The translations under genes were made by a program, and so were the position numbers. Below, piece by piece: positions 9,456 through 23,115 of a DNA stretch of 64,000 nucleotides; position 1 is the stretch's first letter; each line of letters opens with the position of its first letter. The DNA comes from Pisaster brevispinus (lineage: Eukaryota; Echinodermata; Asteroidea; Forcipulatida; Asteriidae), in contig JAMKCF010000016.1 of NCBI GenBank assembly GCA_023634235.1, forward strand, positions 186,001 through 250,000, in the 5' to 3' direction. The notes beneath the pieces are model-generated. The model saw only the letters and a list, made by a program, of their open reading frames with translations, was not told where the DNA came from and made no database searches.

Positions 9456-12400
9456 GTGTGCCTTGAATTCCACTTCACCCGAACATCAGACTTTTTGGGC
9501 CGATGTGCACCATCTTCGTGCCGGAAATGGCCTGCAGGCTGGGACACTCAGAAAGCCACTCAAAAGCATCTTCAGTGGGATTTTTGTACACAGAGCTGCA
9601 CACAGAGAAGAAGAAACGAAATAAAATACAAGGAGGCTCAAATCACACCCATAACAACATCGGATTTGCACAAGGTTTCCACCACTGGAAAGCCACGATT
9701 CAGGGCTCTCACCTCGTCGTGGATCCCTGTCTCTGAGCATTTTCTAGGCGGGGCGAGCGGCCCCGGAATAGGGCTACAACCACCGGCAAGTTAGCCCACG
9801 CGCCGGGGCCGAGCAACAACAAAGGCAAGACATGTCCATCCGAAGAATGATTTGAAACAACACCCGAGCTAAGTTTGAGAATAACTCATGAACTAGAAAT
9901 GCTAGAGAGACGAAATTTGTACCTGAGTGTGCCTTGAATTCCACTTCACCCGAACATTAGACTTTTTGGGCCGATGTGCACCATCTTCGTGCCGGAAATG
10001 GCCTGCAGGCTGGGACACTCAGAAAGCCACTCAAAAGCATCTTCAGTGGGATTTTTGTACACAGAGCTGCACACAGAGAAGAAGAAACGAAATAAAATAC
10101 AAGGAGGCTCAAATCACACCCATAACAACATCGGATTTGCACAAGGTTTCCACCACTGGAAAGCCACGATTCAGGGCTCTCACCTCGTCGTGGATCCCTG
10201 TCTCTGAGCATTTTCTAGGCGGGGCGAGCGGCCCCGGAATAGGGCTACAACCACCGGCAAGTTAGCCCACGCGCCGGGGCCGAGCAACAACAAAGGCAAG
10301 ACATGTCCATCCGAAGAATGATTTGAAACAACACCCGAGCTAAGTTTGAGAATAACTCATGAACTAGAAATGCTAGAGAGACGAAATTTGTACCTGAGTG
10401 TGCTTTGAATTCCACTTCACCCGAACATCAGACTTTTTGGGCCGATGTGCACCATCTTCGTGCCGGAGATGGCCTGCAGGCTGGGACACTCAGAAAGCCA
10501 CTCAAAAGCATCTTCAGTGGGATTTTTGTACACAGAGCTGCACACAGAGAAGAAGAAACGAAATAAAATACAAGGAGGCTCAAATCACACCCATAACAAC
10601 ATCAGATTTGCACAAGGTTTCCACCACTGGAAAGCCACGATTCAGGGCTCTCACCTCGTCGTGGATCCCTGTCTCTGAGCATTTTCTAGGCGGGGCGAGC
10701 GGCCCCGGAATAGGGCTACAACCACCGGCAAGTTAGCCCACGCGACGGGGCCGAGCAACAACAAAGGCAAGACATGTCCATCCGAAGAATGATTTGAAAC
10801 AACACCCGAGCTAAGTTTGAGAATAACTCATGAACTAGAAATGCTAGAGAGACGAAATTTGTACCTGAGTGTGCCTTGAATTCCACTTCACCCGAACATC
10901 AGACTTTTTGGGCCGATGTGCACCATCTTCGTGCCGGAAATGGCCTGCAGGCTGGGACACTCAGAAAGCCACTCAAAAGCATCTTCAGTGGGATTTTTGT
11001 ACACAGAGCTGCACACAGAGAAGAAGAAACGAAATAAAATACAAGGAGGCTCAAATCACACCCATAACAACATCGGATTTGCACAAGGTTTCCACCACTG
11101 GAAAGCCACGATTCAGGGCTCTCACCTCGTTGTAGATCCCTGTCTCTGAGCATTTTCTAGGCGGGGCGAGCGGCCCCGGAATAGGGCTACAACCACCGGC
11201 AAGTTAGCCCACGCGCCGGGGCCGAGCAACAACAAAGGCAAGACATGTCCATCCGAATAATGATTTGAAACAACACCCGAGCTAAGTTTGAGAATAACTC
11301 ATGAAATAGAAATGCTAGAGAGACGAAATTTGTACCTGAGTGTGCCTTGAATTCCACTTCACCCGAACATCAGACTTTTTGGGCCGATGTGCACCATCTT
11401 CGTGCCGGAAATGGCCTGCAGGCTGGGACACTCAGAAAGCCACTCAAAAGCATCTTCAGTGGGATTTTTGTACACAGAGCTGCACACAGAGAAGAAGAAA
11501 CGAAATAAAATACAAGGAGGCTCAAATCACACCCATAACAACATCGGATTTGCACAAGGTTTCCACCACTGGAAAGCCACGATTCAGGGCTCTCACCTCG
11601 TCGTGGATCCTTGTCTCTGAGCATTTTCTAGGCGGGGCGAGCGGCCCCGGAATAGGGCTACAACCACCGGCAAGTTAGCCCACGCGCCGGGGCCGAGCAT
11701 CAACAAAGGCAAGACATGTCCATCCGAATAATGATTTGAAACAACACCCGAGCTAAGTTTGAGAATAACTCATGAACTAGAAATGCTAGAGAGACGAAAT
11801 TTGTACCTGAGTGTGCCTTGAATTCCACTTCACCCGAACATCAGACTTTTTGGGCCGATGTGGACCATCTTCGTGCCGGAAATGGCCTGCAGGCTGGGAC
11901 ACTCAGAAAGCCACTCAAAAGCATCTTCAGTGGGATTTTTGTACACAGAGCTGCACACAGAGAAGAAGAAACGAAATGAAATACAAGGAGGCTCAAATCA
12001 CACCCATAACAACATCGGATTTGCACAAGGTTTCCACCACTGGAAAGCCACGATTCAGGGCTCTCACCTCGTTGTGGATCCCTGTCTCTGAGCATTTTCT
12101 AGGCGGGGCGAGCGGCCCCGGAATAGGGCTACAACCACCGGCAAGTTAGCCCACGCGCCGGGGCTGAGCATCAACAAAGGCAAGACATGTCCATCCGAAT
12201 AATGATTTGAAACAACACCCGAGCTAAGTTTGAGAATAACTCATGAACTAGAAATGCTAGAGAGACGAAATTTGTACCTGAGTGTGCCTTGAATTCCACT
12301 TCACCCGAACATTAGACTTTTTGGGCCGATGTGCACCATCTTCGTGCCGGAAATGGCCTGCAGGCTGGGACAATCAGAAAGCCACTCAAAAGCATCTTCA

Positions 12401-13694
12401 GTGGGATTTTTGTACACAGAGCTGCACACAGAGAAGAAGAAACGAAATAAAATACAAGGAGGCTCAAATCACACCCATAACAACATCGGATTTGCACAAG
12501 GTTTCCACCACTGGAAAGCCACGATTCTGGGCTCTCACCTCGTCGTGGATCCCTGTCTCTGAGCATTTTCTAGGCGGGGCGAGCGGCCCCGGAATAGGGC
12601 TACAACCACCGGCAAGTTAGCCCACGCGCTTGGGCCGAGCAACAACAAAGGCAAGACATGTCCATCCGAAGAATGATTTGAAACAACACCCGAGCTAAGT
12701 TTGAGAATAACTCATGAACTAGAAATGCTAGAGAGACGAAATTTGTACCTGAGTGTGCCTTGAATTCCACTTCACCCGAACATCAGACTTTTAGGGCCGA
12801 TGTGCACCATCTTCGTGCCGGAAATGGACTGCAGGCTGGGACACTCAGAAAGCCACTCAAAAGCATCTTCAGTGGGATTTTTGTACACAGAGCTGCACAC
12901 AGAGAAGAAGAAACGAAATAAAAAACAAGGAGGCTCAAATCACACCCATAACAACATCGGATTTGCACAAGGTTTCCACCACTGGAAAGCCACGATTCAG
13001 GGCTCTCACCTCGTCGTGGATCCCTGTCTCTGAGCATTTTCTAGGCGGGGCGAGCGGCCCCGGAATAGGGCTACAACCACCGGCAAGTTAGCCCACGCGC
13101 CGGGGCCGAGCAACAACAAAGGCAAGAAATGTCCATCCGAAGAATGATTTGAAACAACACCCGAGCTAAGTTTGAGAATAACTCATGAACTAGAAATGCT
13201 AGAGAGACGCAATTTGTACCTGAGTGTGCCTTGAATTCCACTTCACCCGAACATCAGACTTTTTGGGCAGATGTGCATCATCTTCGTGCCGGAAATGGCC
13301 TGCAGGCTGGGACACTCAGAAAGCCACTCAAAAGCATCTTCAGTGGGATTTTTGTACACAGAGCTGCACACAGAGAAGAAGAAACGAAATAAAATACAAG
13401 GAGGCTCAAATCACACCCATAACAACATCGGATTTGCACAAGGTTTCCACCACTGGAATGCCACGATTCAGGGCTCTCACCTCGTTGTGGATCCCTGTCT
13501 CTGAGCATTTTCTAGGCGGTGCGAGCGGCCCCGGAATAGGGCTACAACCACCGGCAAGTTAGCCCACGCGCCGAGGCCGAGCAACAACAAAGGCAAGACA
13601 TGTCCATCCGAAGAATGATTTGAAACAACACCCGAGCTAAGTTTGAGAATAACTCATGAACTAGAAATGCTAGAGAGACGAAATTTGTACCTGA
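9456..13694 (+). repeat. Plain family I units with scattered private substitutions
   Basis: Nine 471-bp units (9456, 9927, 10398, 10869, 11340, 11811, 12282, 12753, 13224). ATCCGAATAATG appears in three consecutive units (10869, 11340, 11811) and GAGCATCAAC in two (11340, 11811), showing short-range spread. Unit 12753 has TTTTAGGGCC, shared with 16050 and 17934. No higher-order period is evident. Confidence 0.88.
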
Positions 13695-14636
13695 GTGTGC
13701 CTTGAATTCCACTTCACCCGAACATCAGACTTTTTGGGCCGATGTGCACCATCTTCGTGCCGGAAATGGCCTGCAGGCTGGGACACTCAGAAAGCCACTC
13801 AAAAGCATCTTCAGTGGGATCTTTGTACACAGAGCTGCACACAGAGAAGAAGAAACGAAATAAAATACAAGGAGGCTCAAATCACACCCATAACAACATC
13901 GGATTTGCACAAGGTTTCCACCACTGGAAAGCAACGATTCAGGGCTCTCACCTCGTCGTGGATCCCTGTCTCTGAGCATTTTCTAGGCGGGGCGAGCGGC
14001 CCCGGAATAGGGCTACAACCACCGGCAAGTTAGCCCACGCGCCGGGGCCGAGCAACAACAAAGGCAAGACATGTCCATCCGAAGAATGATTTGAAACAAC
14101 ACCCGAGCTAAGTTTGAGAATAACTCATGAACTAGAAATGCTAGAGAGACGAAATTTGTACCTGAGTGTGCCTTGAATTCCACTTCACCCGAACATCAGA
14201 CTTTTTGGGCCGATGTGCACCATCTTCGTGCCGGAAATGGCCTGCAGGCTGGGACACTCAGAAAGCCACTCAAAAGCATCTTCAGTGGGATCTTTGTACA
14301 CAGAGCTGCACACAGAGAAGAAGAAACGAAATAAAATACAAGGAGGCTCAAATCACACCCATAACAACATCGGATTTGCACAAGGTTTCCACCACTGGAA
14401 AGCAACGATTCAGGGCTCTCACCTCGTCGTGGATCCCTGTCTCTGAGCATTTTCTAGGCGGGGCGAGCGGCCCCGGAATAGGGCTACAACCACCGGCAAG
14501 TTAGCCCACGCGCCGGGGCCGAGCAACAACAAAGGCAAGACATGTCCATCCGAAGAATGATTTGAAACAACACCCGAGCTAAGTTTGAGAATAACTCATG
14601 AACTAGAAATGCTAGAGAGACGAAATTTGTACCTGA
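13695..14636 (+). repeat. Pair of apparently identical units
   Basis: Units 13695 and 14166 share GGGATCTTTGTAC and GAAAGCAACGATTC, both private to this pair, and I found no difference between them. This is a recent single-unit tandem duplication. Confidence 0.88.
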
Positions 14637-17600
14637 GTGTGCCTTGAATTCCACTTCACCTGAACATTAGACTTTTTGGGCCGATGTGCACCATCTTCGT
14701 GCCGGAAATGGCCTGCAGGCTGGGACACTCAGAAAGCCACTCAAAAGCATCTTCAGTGGGATTTTTGTACACAGAGCTGCACACAGAGAAGAAGAAACGA
14801 AATAAAATACAAGGAGGCTCAAATCACACCCATAACAACATCGGATTTGCACAAGGTTTCCACCACTGGAAAGCCACGATTCAGGGCTCTCACCTCGTTG
14901 TGGATCCCTGTCTCTGAGCATTTTCTAGGCGGGGCGAGCGGCCCCGGAATAGGGCTACAACCACCGGCAAGTTAGCCCACGCGCCGGGGCCGAGCAACAA
15001 CAAAGGCAAGACATGTCCATCCGAAGAATGATTTGAAACAACACCCGAGCTAAGTTTGAGAATAACTCATGAACTAGAAATGCTAGAGAGACGAAATTTG
15101 TACCTGAGTGTGCCTTGAATTCCACTTCACCCGAACATTAGACTTTTTGGGCCGATGTGCACCATCTTCGTGCCGGAAATGGCCTGCAGGCTGGGACACC
15201 CAGAAAGCCACTCAAAAGCATATTCAGTGGGATTTTTGTACACAGAGCTGCACACAGAGAAGAAGAAACGAAATAAAATACAATGAGGCTCAAATCACAC
15301 CCATAACAACATCGGATTTGCACAAGGTTTCCACCACTGGAAAGCCACGATTCAGGGCTCTCACCTCGTCGTGGATCCCTGTCTCTGAGCATTTTCTAGG
15401 CGGGGCGAGCGGCCCCGGAATAGGGCTACAACCACCGGCAAGTTAGCCCACGCGCCGGGGCCGAGCAACAACAAAGGCAAGACATGTCCATCCGAAGAAT
15501 GATTTGAAACAACACCCGAGCTAAGTTTGAGAATAACTCATGAACTAGAAATGATAGAGAGACGAAATTTGTACCTGAGTGTGCCTTGAATTCCACTTCA
15601 CCCGAACATTAGACTTTTTGGGCCGATGTGCACCATCTTCGTGCCGGAAATGGCCTGCAGGCTGGGACACTCAGAAAGCCACTCAAAAGCATCTTCAGTG
15701 GGATTTTTGTACACAGAGCTGCACACAGAGAAGAAGAAACGAAATAAAATACAAGGAGGCTCAAATCACACCCATAACAACATCGGATTTGCACAAGGTT
15801 TCCACCACTGGAAAGCCACGATTCAGGGCTCTCACCTCGTTGTGGATCCGTGTCTCTGAGCATTTTCTAGGCGGGGCGAGCGGCCCCGGAATAGGGCTAC
15901 AACCACCGGCAAGTTAGCCCACGCGCCGGGGCCGAGCAACAACAAAGGCAAGACATGTCCATCCGAAGAATGATTTGAAACAACACCCGAGCTAAGTTTG
16001 AGAATAACTCATGAACTAGAAATGCTAGAGAGACGAAATTTGTACCTGAGTGTGCCTTGAATTCCACTTCACCCGAACATCAGACTTTTAGGGCCGATGT
16101 GCACCATCTTCGTGCCGGAAATGGCCTGCAGGCTGGGACACTCAGAAAGCCACTCAAAAGCATCTTCAGTGGGATTTTTGTACACAGAGCTGCACACAGA
16201 GAAGAAGAAACGAAATAAAATACAATGAGGCTCAAATCACACCCATAACAACATCGGATTTGCACAAGGTTTCCACCACTGGAAAGCCACGATTCAGGGC
16301 TCTCACCTCGTCGTGGATCCCTGTCTCTGAGCATTTTCTAGGCGGGGCGAGCGGCCCCGGAATAGGGCTACAACCACCGGCAAGTTAGCCCACGCGCCGG
16401 GGCCGAGCAACAACAAAGGCAAGACATGTCCATCCGAAGAATGATTTGAAACAACACCCGAGCTAAGTTTGAGAATAACTCATGAACTAGAAATGCTAGA
16501 GAGACGAAATTTGTACCTGAGTGTGCCTTGAATTCCACTTCACCCGAACATTAGACTTTTTGGGCCGATGTGCACCATCTTCGTGCCGGAAATGGCCTGC
16601 AGGCTGGGACACTCAGAAAGCCACTCAAAAGCATCTTCAGTGGGATTTTTGTACACAGAGCTGCACACAGAGAAGAAGAAACGAAATAAAATACAAGGAG
16701 GCTCAAATCACACCCATAACAACATCGGATTTGCACAAGGTTTCCACCACTGGAAAGCCACGATTCAGGGCTCTCACCTCGTCGTGGATCCCTGTCTCTG
16801 AGCATTTTCTAGGCGGGGCGAGCGGCCCCGGAATAGGGCTACAACCACCGGCAAGTTAGCCCACGCGCCGGGGCCGAGCAACAACAAAGGCAAGACATGT
16901 CCATCCGAAGAATGATTTGAAACAACACCCGAGCTAAGTTTGAGAATAACTCATGAACTAAAAATGCTAGAGAGACGAAATTTGTACCTGAGTGTGCCTT
17001 GAATTCCACTTCACCCGAACATTAGACATTTTGGGCCGATGTGCACCATCTTCGTGCCGGAAATGGCCTGCAGGCTGGGACACTCAGAAAGCCACTCAAA
17101 AGCATCTTCAGTGGGATTTTTGTACACAGAGCTGCACACAGAGAAGAAGAAACGAAATAAAATACAAGGAGGCTCAAATCACACCCATAACAACATCGGA
17201 TTTGCAAAAGGTTTCCACCACTGGAAAGCCACGATTCAGGGCTCTCACCTCGTCGTGGATCCCTGTCTCTGAGCATTTTCTAGGCGGGGCGAGCGGCCCC
17301 GGAATAGGGCTACAACCACCGGCAAGTTAGCCCACGCGCCGGGGCCGAGCAACAACAAAGGCAAGACATGTCCATCCGAAGAATGATTTGAAACAACACC
17401 CGAGCTAAGTTTGAGAATAACTCATGAACTAGAAATGCTAGAGAGACGAAATTTGTACCTGAGTGTGCCTTGAATTCCACTTCACCCGAACATCAGACTT
17501 TTTGGGCCGATGTGCACCATCTTCGTGCCGGAAATGGCCTGCAGGCTGGGACACTCAGAAAGCCACTCAAAAGCATCTTCAGTGGGATTTTTGTACACAG

Positions 17601-18404
17601 AGCTGCACACAGAGAAGAAGAAACGAAATAAAATACAAGGAGGCTCAAATCACACCCATAACAACATCGGATTTGCACAAGGTTTCCACCACTGGAAAGC
17701 CACGATTCAGGGCTCTCACCTCGTTGTGGATCCCTGTCTCTGAGCATTTTCTAGGCGGGGCGAGCGGCCCCGGAATAGGGCTACAACCACCGGCAAGTTA
17801 GCCCACGCGCCGGGGCCGAGCAACAACAAAGGCAAGACATGTCCATCCGAAGAATGATTTGAAACAACACCCGAGCTAAGTTTGAGAATAACTCATGAAC
17901 TAGAAATGCTAGAGAGACGAAATTTGTACCTGAGTGTGCCTTGAATTCCACTTCACCCGAACATCAGACTTTTAGGGCCGATGTGCACCATCTTCGTGCC
18001 GGAAATGGCCTGCAGGCTGGGACACTCAGAAAGCCACTCAAAAGCATCTTCAGTGGGATTTTTGTACACAGAGCTGCACACAGAGAAGAAGAAACGAAAT
18101 AAAATACAAGGAGGCTCAAATCACACCCATAACAACATCGGATTTGCACAAGGTTTCCACCACTGGAAAGCCACGATTCAGGGCTCTCACCTCGTCGTAG
18201 ATCCGTGTCTCTGAGCATTTTCTAGGCGGTGCGAGCGGCCCCGGAATAGGGCTACAACCACCGGCAAGTTAGCCCACGCGCCGGGGCCGAGCAACAACAA
18301 AGGCAAGACATGTCCATCCGAAGAATGATTTGAAACAACACCCGAGCTAAGTTTGAGAATAACTCATGAACTAGAAATGCTAGAGAGACGAAATTTGTAC
18401 CTGA
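14637..18404 (+). repeat. Plain family I units
   Basis: Eight 471-bp units (14637, 15108, 15579, 16050, 16521, 16992, 17463, 17934). Units 15108 and 16050 share ACAATGAGGC. Units 16050 and 17934 share TTTTAGGGCC. The alternating spacing suggests remnants of dimeric or tetrameric exchange, but no clean higher-order period survives. Units 15579 and 17934 carry GATCCGTG, otherwise typical of families II and III. Confidence 0.85.
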
Positions 18405-18875
18405 GTGTGCCTTGAATTCCACTTCACCTGAATCCCAGACTTTTTGGGCCGATGTGCACCATCTTCGTGCCGGAAATGGCCTGCAGGCTGGGACACTCAG
18501 AAAGCCACTCAAAAGCATCTTCAGTGGGATTTTTGTACACAGAGCTGCACACAGAGAAGAAGAAACGAAATAAAATACAAGCAGGCTCAAATCACACCCA
18601 TAACAACATCGGATTTGCACAAGGTTTCCACCACTGGAAAGCCACGATTCAGGGCTCTCACCTCGTCGTGAATCCTTGTCTCTGAGCATTTTCTAAGCGG
18701 GGCGAGCGGCCCCGGAATAGGGCTACAACCACCGGCAAGTTAGCCCACGCGCCGGGGCCGAGCAACAACAAAGGCAAGACATGTCCATCCGAAGAATGAT
18801 TTGAAACAACACCCGAGCTAAGTTTGAGAATAACTCATGAACTAGAAATGCTAGAGAGACGAAATTTGTACCTGA
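18405..18875 (+). repeat. Divergent family I unit
   Basis: Carries AATCCCAGAC in place of AACATCAGAC, CAAGCAGGCTC, GTGAATCCTTG and TCTAAGCGG, none seen together elsewhere. It begins the degenerate right flank of domain I. Confidence 0.85.
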
Positions 18876-19346
18876 GTGTGCCTTGAATTCCATTTCACCC
18901 GAACATCAGACTTTTTGGGCCGATGTGCACCATCTTCGTGTCGGAAATGGCCTGCAGGCTTGGACACTTAGAAAGCCACTCAAAAGCATCTTCAGTGGGA
19001 TTTTTGTACACAGAGCTGTACAAAAAGAAGAAGAAACGAAATAAAATACAAGGAGGGTCAAATCACACCCATAACAACATCGGATTTGCACAAGGTTTCC
19101 ACCACTGGAAAGCCACGATTCAGGGCTCTCACCTCGATGTAGATCCCTGTCTCTGAGCATTTTCTAGGCGGGGCGAGCGGCCCCGGAATAGGGCTACAAC
19201 CACCGGCAAGTTAGCCCACGCGCCGGGGCCGAGCAACAACAAAGGCAAGACATGTCCATCCGAAGAATGATTTGAAACAACACCCGAGCTAAGTTTGAGA
19301 ATAACTCATGAACTAGAAATGCTAGAGAGACGAAATTTGTACCTGA
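18876..19346 (+). repeat. Outlier unit mixing family I, II and III markers
   Basis: Has GCTGTACAAAAAGAAG (a family II/III-like state), GAGGGTCAAAT and TTCCATTTCACC (states typical of family III), together with family I CCACGATTCAG and GATCCCTG. It also has private changes TGTCGGAAATGG, GGCTTGGACACTTAG and CTCGATGTAG. It may be a relic of an ancestral form or an old recombinant. Confidence 0.8.
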
Positions 19347-19779
19347 GTGTGCCTTGAATTCCACTTCACCCGAACATTAGACTTTTTGGGCCGATGTGCA
19401 CCATCTTCGTGCCGGAAATGGCCTGCAGGCTGGGACACTCAGAAAGCCACTCAAAAGCATTTTCAGTGGGATTTTTGTACACAGAGCTGCACACAAAGAA
19501 GAAGAAACGAAATAAAATACAAGGAGGCTCAAATCACGCCCAGAACAACATCGGATTTGCACAAGGTTTCCACCACTGGAAAGCCACGATTCAGGGCTCT
19601 CACCTCGTCGTGGATCCTTGTCTCTGAGCATTTTCTAGGCGGGGCGAGCGGCCCCGGAATAGGGCTACAACCACCGGCAAGTTAGCCCACGCGCCGGGGC
19701 CGAGCAACAACACAGGCAAGACATGTCCATCCGAAGAATGATTTGAAACAACACCCGAGCTAAGTTTGAGAATAACTCA

Positions 19780-20985
19780 TGAAACTAGAAATGCTAGAGA
19801 GACGAAATTTGTACCTGAGTGTGCCTTGAATTCCACTTCAACCCGAACATTAGACTTTTTGGGCCGATGTGCACCATCTTCGTGCCGGAAATGGCCTGCA
19901 GGCTGGGACACTCAGAAAGCCACTCAAAAGCATCTTCAGTGGGATTTTTGTACACAGAGCTGCACACAGAGAAGAAGAAACGAAATAAAATACAAGGAGG
20001 CTCAAATCACACCCATAACAACATCGGATTTGCACAAGGTTTCCACCACTGGAAAGCCACGATTCAGGGGCTCTCACCTCGTCGTGGATCCCTGTCTCTG
20101 AGCATTTCTAGGCGGGGCGAGCGGCCCCGGAATAGGGCTACAACCACCGGCAAGTTAGCCCACGCGCCGGGGCCGAGCAACAACAAAGGCAAGACATGTC
20201 CATCCGAAGAATGATTGAAACAACACCCGAGCTAAGTTTGAGAATAACTCATGAACTAGAAATGCTAGAGAGACGAAATTTGTACCTGAGTGTGCCTTGA
20301 ATTCCACTTCACCCCGAACATCAGACTTTTTGGGCCGATGTGCACCATCTTCGTGCCGGAAATGGCCTGCAGGCTGGGACACTCAGAAAGCCACTCAAAA
20401 GCATCTTCAGTGGGATTTTTGTACACAGAGCTGCACACAGAGAAGAAGAAACGAAATAAAATACAAGGAGGCTCAAATCACACCCATAACAACATCGGAT
20501 TTGCACAAGTATTCCACCACTGGAAAGCCACGATTCAGGGCTCTCACTTCGTCGTGGATCCCTGTCTCTGAGCATTTTCTAGCGGGGCGAGCGGCCCCGG
20601 AATAGGGCTACAACCACCGGCAAGTTAGCCCACGCGCCGGGGCCGAGCAACAACAAAGGCAAGACATGTCCATACCGAAGAATGATTTGAAACAACACCC
20701 GAGCTAAGTTTGAGAATAACTCATGAACTAGAAATGCTAGAGAGACGAAATTTGTACCTGAGTGTGCCTTGAATTCCACTTCACCCGAACATTAGACTTT
20801 TTGGGCCGATGTGCACCATCTTCGTGCCGGAAATGGCCTGCAGGCTGGGACACTCAGAAAGCCACTCAAAAGCATCTTCAGTGGGATTGTTGTACACAGA
20901 GCTGCACACAGAGAAGAAGAAACGAAATAAAGTACAAGGAGGCTCAAATCAGACCCATAACAACATCGGATTTGCACAAGGTTCC
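19780..20985. other. Cluster of private single-base indels
   Basis: Nine 1-bp indels relative to neighbours in about 1.2 kb: extra A near 19783, extra A near 19840, extra G at 20067-20070, missing T near 20106, missing T near 20215, extra C at 20312-20315, missing G near 20582, extra A at 20674, missing T near 20982. Most are in short homopolymers. None is shared with another unit, unlike the heritable length variants elsewhere. The units containing them (19347, 19819, 20290, 20762) measure 472, 471, 472 and 470 bp. Either a low-quality assembly patch or a truly degenerate domain edge. Confidence 0.85.
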
Positions 20986-21231
20986 ACCACTGGAAAGCCA
21001 CGATTCAGGGCTCTCACCTCGTCGTAGATCCCTGTCTCTGAGCATTTTCTAGGCGGGGCGAGCGGCCCCGGAATAGGGCTACAACCACCGGCAAGTTAGC
21101 CCACGCGCCGGGGCCGAGCAACAACAAAGGCAAGACATGTCCATCCGAAGAATGATTTGAAACAACACCCGAGCTAAGTTTGAGAATAACTCATGAACTA
21201 GAAATGCTAGAGAGACGAAATTTGTACCTGA

Positions 21232-22173
21232 GTGTGCCTTGAATTCCACTTCACCCGAACATCAGACTTTTTGGGCCGATGTGCACCATCTTCGTGCCGG
21301 AAATGGCCTGCAGGCTGGGACACTCAGAAAGCCACTCAAAAGCATCTTCAGTGGGATTTTTGTACACAGAGCTGCACAAAAAGAAGAAGAAACGAAATAA
21401 AATACAAGGAGGCTCAAATCACACCCATAACAAACTCGGATTTTCACAAAGTTTCCACCACTGGAAAGCCACGATTCAGGGCTCTCACCTCGTCGTAGAT
21501 CCGTGTCTCTGAGCATTTTCTAGGCGGGGCGAGCGGCCCCGGAATAGGGCTACAACCACCGGCAAGTTAGCCCACGCGCCGGGGCCGAGCAACAACAAAG
21601 GCAAGACATGTCCATCCGAAGAATGATTTGAAACAACACCCGAGCTAAGTTTGAGAATAACTCATGAACTAGAAATGCTAGAGAGACGACATTTGTACCT
21701 GAGTGTGCCTTGAATTCCACTTCACCCGAACATTAGACTTTTGGGGCCGATGTGCACCATCTTCGTGCCGGAAATGGCCTGCAGGCTGGGACACTCAGAA
21801 AGCCACTCAAAAGCATCTTCAGTGGGATTTTTGTACACAGAGCTGCACAAAAAGAAGAAGAAACGAAATAAAATACAAGGAGGCTCAAATCACACCCATA
21901 ACAAACTCGGATTTTCACAAAGTTTCCACCACTGGAAAGCCACGATTCAGGGCTCTCACCTCGTCGTAGATCCGTGTCTCTGAGCATTTTCTAGGCGGGG
22001 CGAGCGGCCCCGGAATAGGGCTACAACCACCGGCAAGTTAGCCCACGCGCCGGGTCCGAGCAACAACAAAGGCAAGACATGTCCATCCGAAGAATGATTT
22101 GAAACAACACCCGAGCTAAGTTTGAGAATAACTCATGAACTAGAAATGCTAGAGAGACGAAATTTGTACCTGA
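21232..22173 (+). repeat. Two units with the TCGGATTTTCACAAAG patch
   Basis: Units 21232 and 21703 replace CAACATCGGATTTGCACAAGG with a version differing at four positions in about 20 bp (CAAACTCGG and TTTTCACAAAG). The same patch appears in units 24998, 31595 and 33479. Unit 21703 also has TTTTGGGGCC preceded by GACGACATTTG. Confidence 0.9.
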
Positions 22174-23115
22174 GTGTGCCTTGAATTCCACTTCACCCAA
22201 ACATCAGACTTTTTGGGCCGATGTGCACCATCTTCGTGCCGGAAATGGCCTGCAGGCTGGGACACTCAGAAAGCCACTCAAAAGCATCTTCAGTGGGATT
22301 TTTGTACACAGAGCTGCACAAAAAGAAGAAGAAACGAAATAAAATACAAGGAGGCTCAAATCACACCCATAACAACATCGGATTTGCACAAGGTTTCCAC
22401 CACTGGAAAGCCACGATTCAGGGCTCTCACCTCGTAGTAGATCCGTGTCTCTGAGCATTTTCTAGGCGGGGCGAGCGGCCCCGGAATAGGGCTACAACCA
22501 CCGGCAAGTTAGCCCACGCGCCGGGGCCGAGCAACAACAAAGGCAAGACATGTCCATCCGAAGAATGATTTGAAACAACACCCGAGCTAAGTTTGAGAAT
22601 AACTCATGAACTAGAAATGCTAGAGAGACAAAATTTGTACCTGAGTGTGCCTTGAATTCCACTTCACCCGAACATCAGACTTTTTGGGCCGATGTGCACC
22701 ATCTTCGTGCCGGAAATGGCCTGCAGGCTGGGACACTCAGAAAGCCACTCAAAAGCATCTTCAGTGGGATTTTTGTACACAGAGCTGCACAAAAAGAAGA
22801 AGAAACGAAATAAAATACAAGGAGGCTCAAATCACACCCATAACAACATCGGATTTGCACAAGGTTTCCACCACTGGAAAGCCACGATTCAGGGCTCTCA
22901 CCTCGTCGTAGTTCCGTATCTCTGAGCATTTTCTAGGCGGGGCGAGCGGCCCTGGAATAGGGCTACAACCACCGGCAAGTTAGCCCACGCGCCGGGGCCG
23001 AGCAACAACAAAGGCAAGACATGTCCATCCGAAGAATGATTTGAAACAACACCCGAGCTAAGTTTGAGAATAACTCATGAACTAGAAATGCTAGAGAGAC
23101 GAAATTTGTACCTGA
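22174..23115 (+). repeat. Dimer: GTAGTAG unit plus GTTCCGTATC unit
   Basis: Unit 22174 has ACCCAAACATCAG and GTAGTAGATCC. Unit 22645 is preceded by GACAAAATTT and has GTAGTTCCGTATC and GGCCCTGGAAT. The same order of sub-types recurs at 34421-35362, about 12.2 kb away, with small differences, so this dimer is a dispersed higher-order element within domain II. Confidence 0.85.

Larger units (their letters stand above)
1..21231 (+). repeat. Domain I: family I units
   Basis: Units are diagnosed by CTGCACACAGAGAAG, CCACGATTCAG, mostly GATCCCTG (sometimes GATCCTTG) and GAGCATTTT. Two alternating 5' states, AACATCAGAC and AACATTAGAC, are mixed through the domain. The left 9.4 kb contains deletion-bearing units organised as trimers. 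The middle is plain 471-bp units. The right end (from 18405) is the most divergent part, and the domain ends abruptly where family II begins at 21232. Confidence 0.9.
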
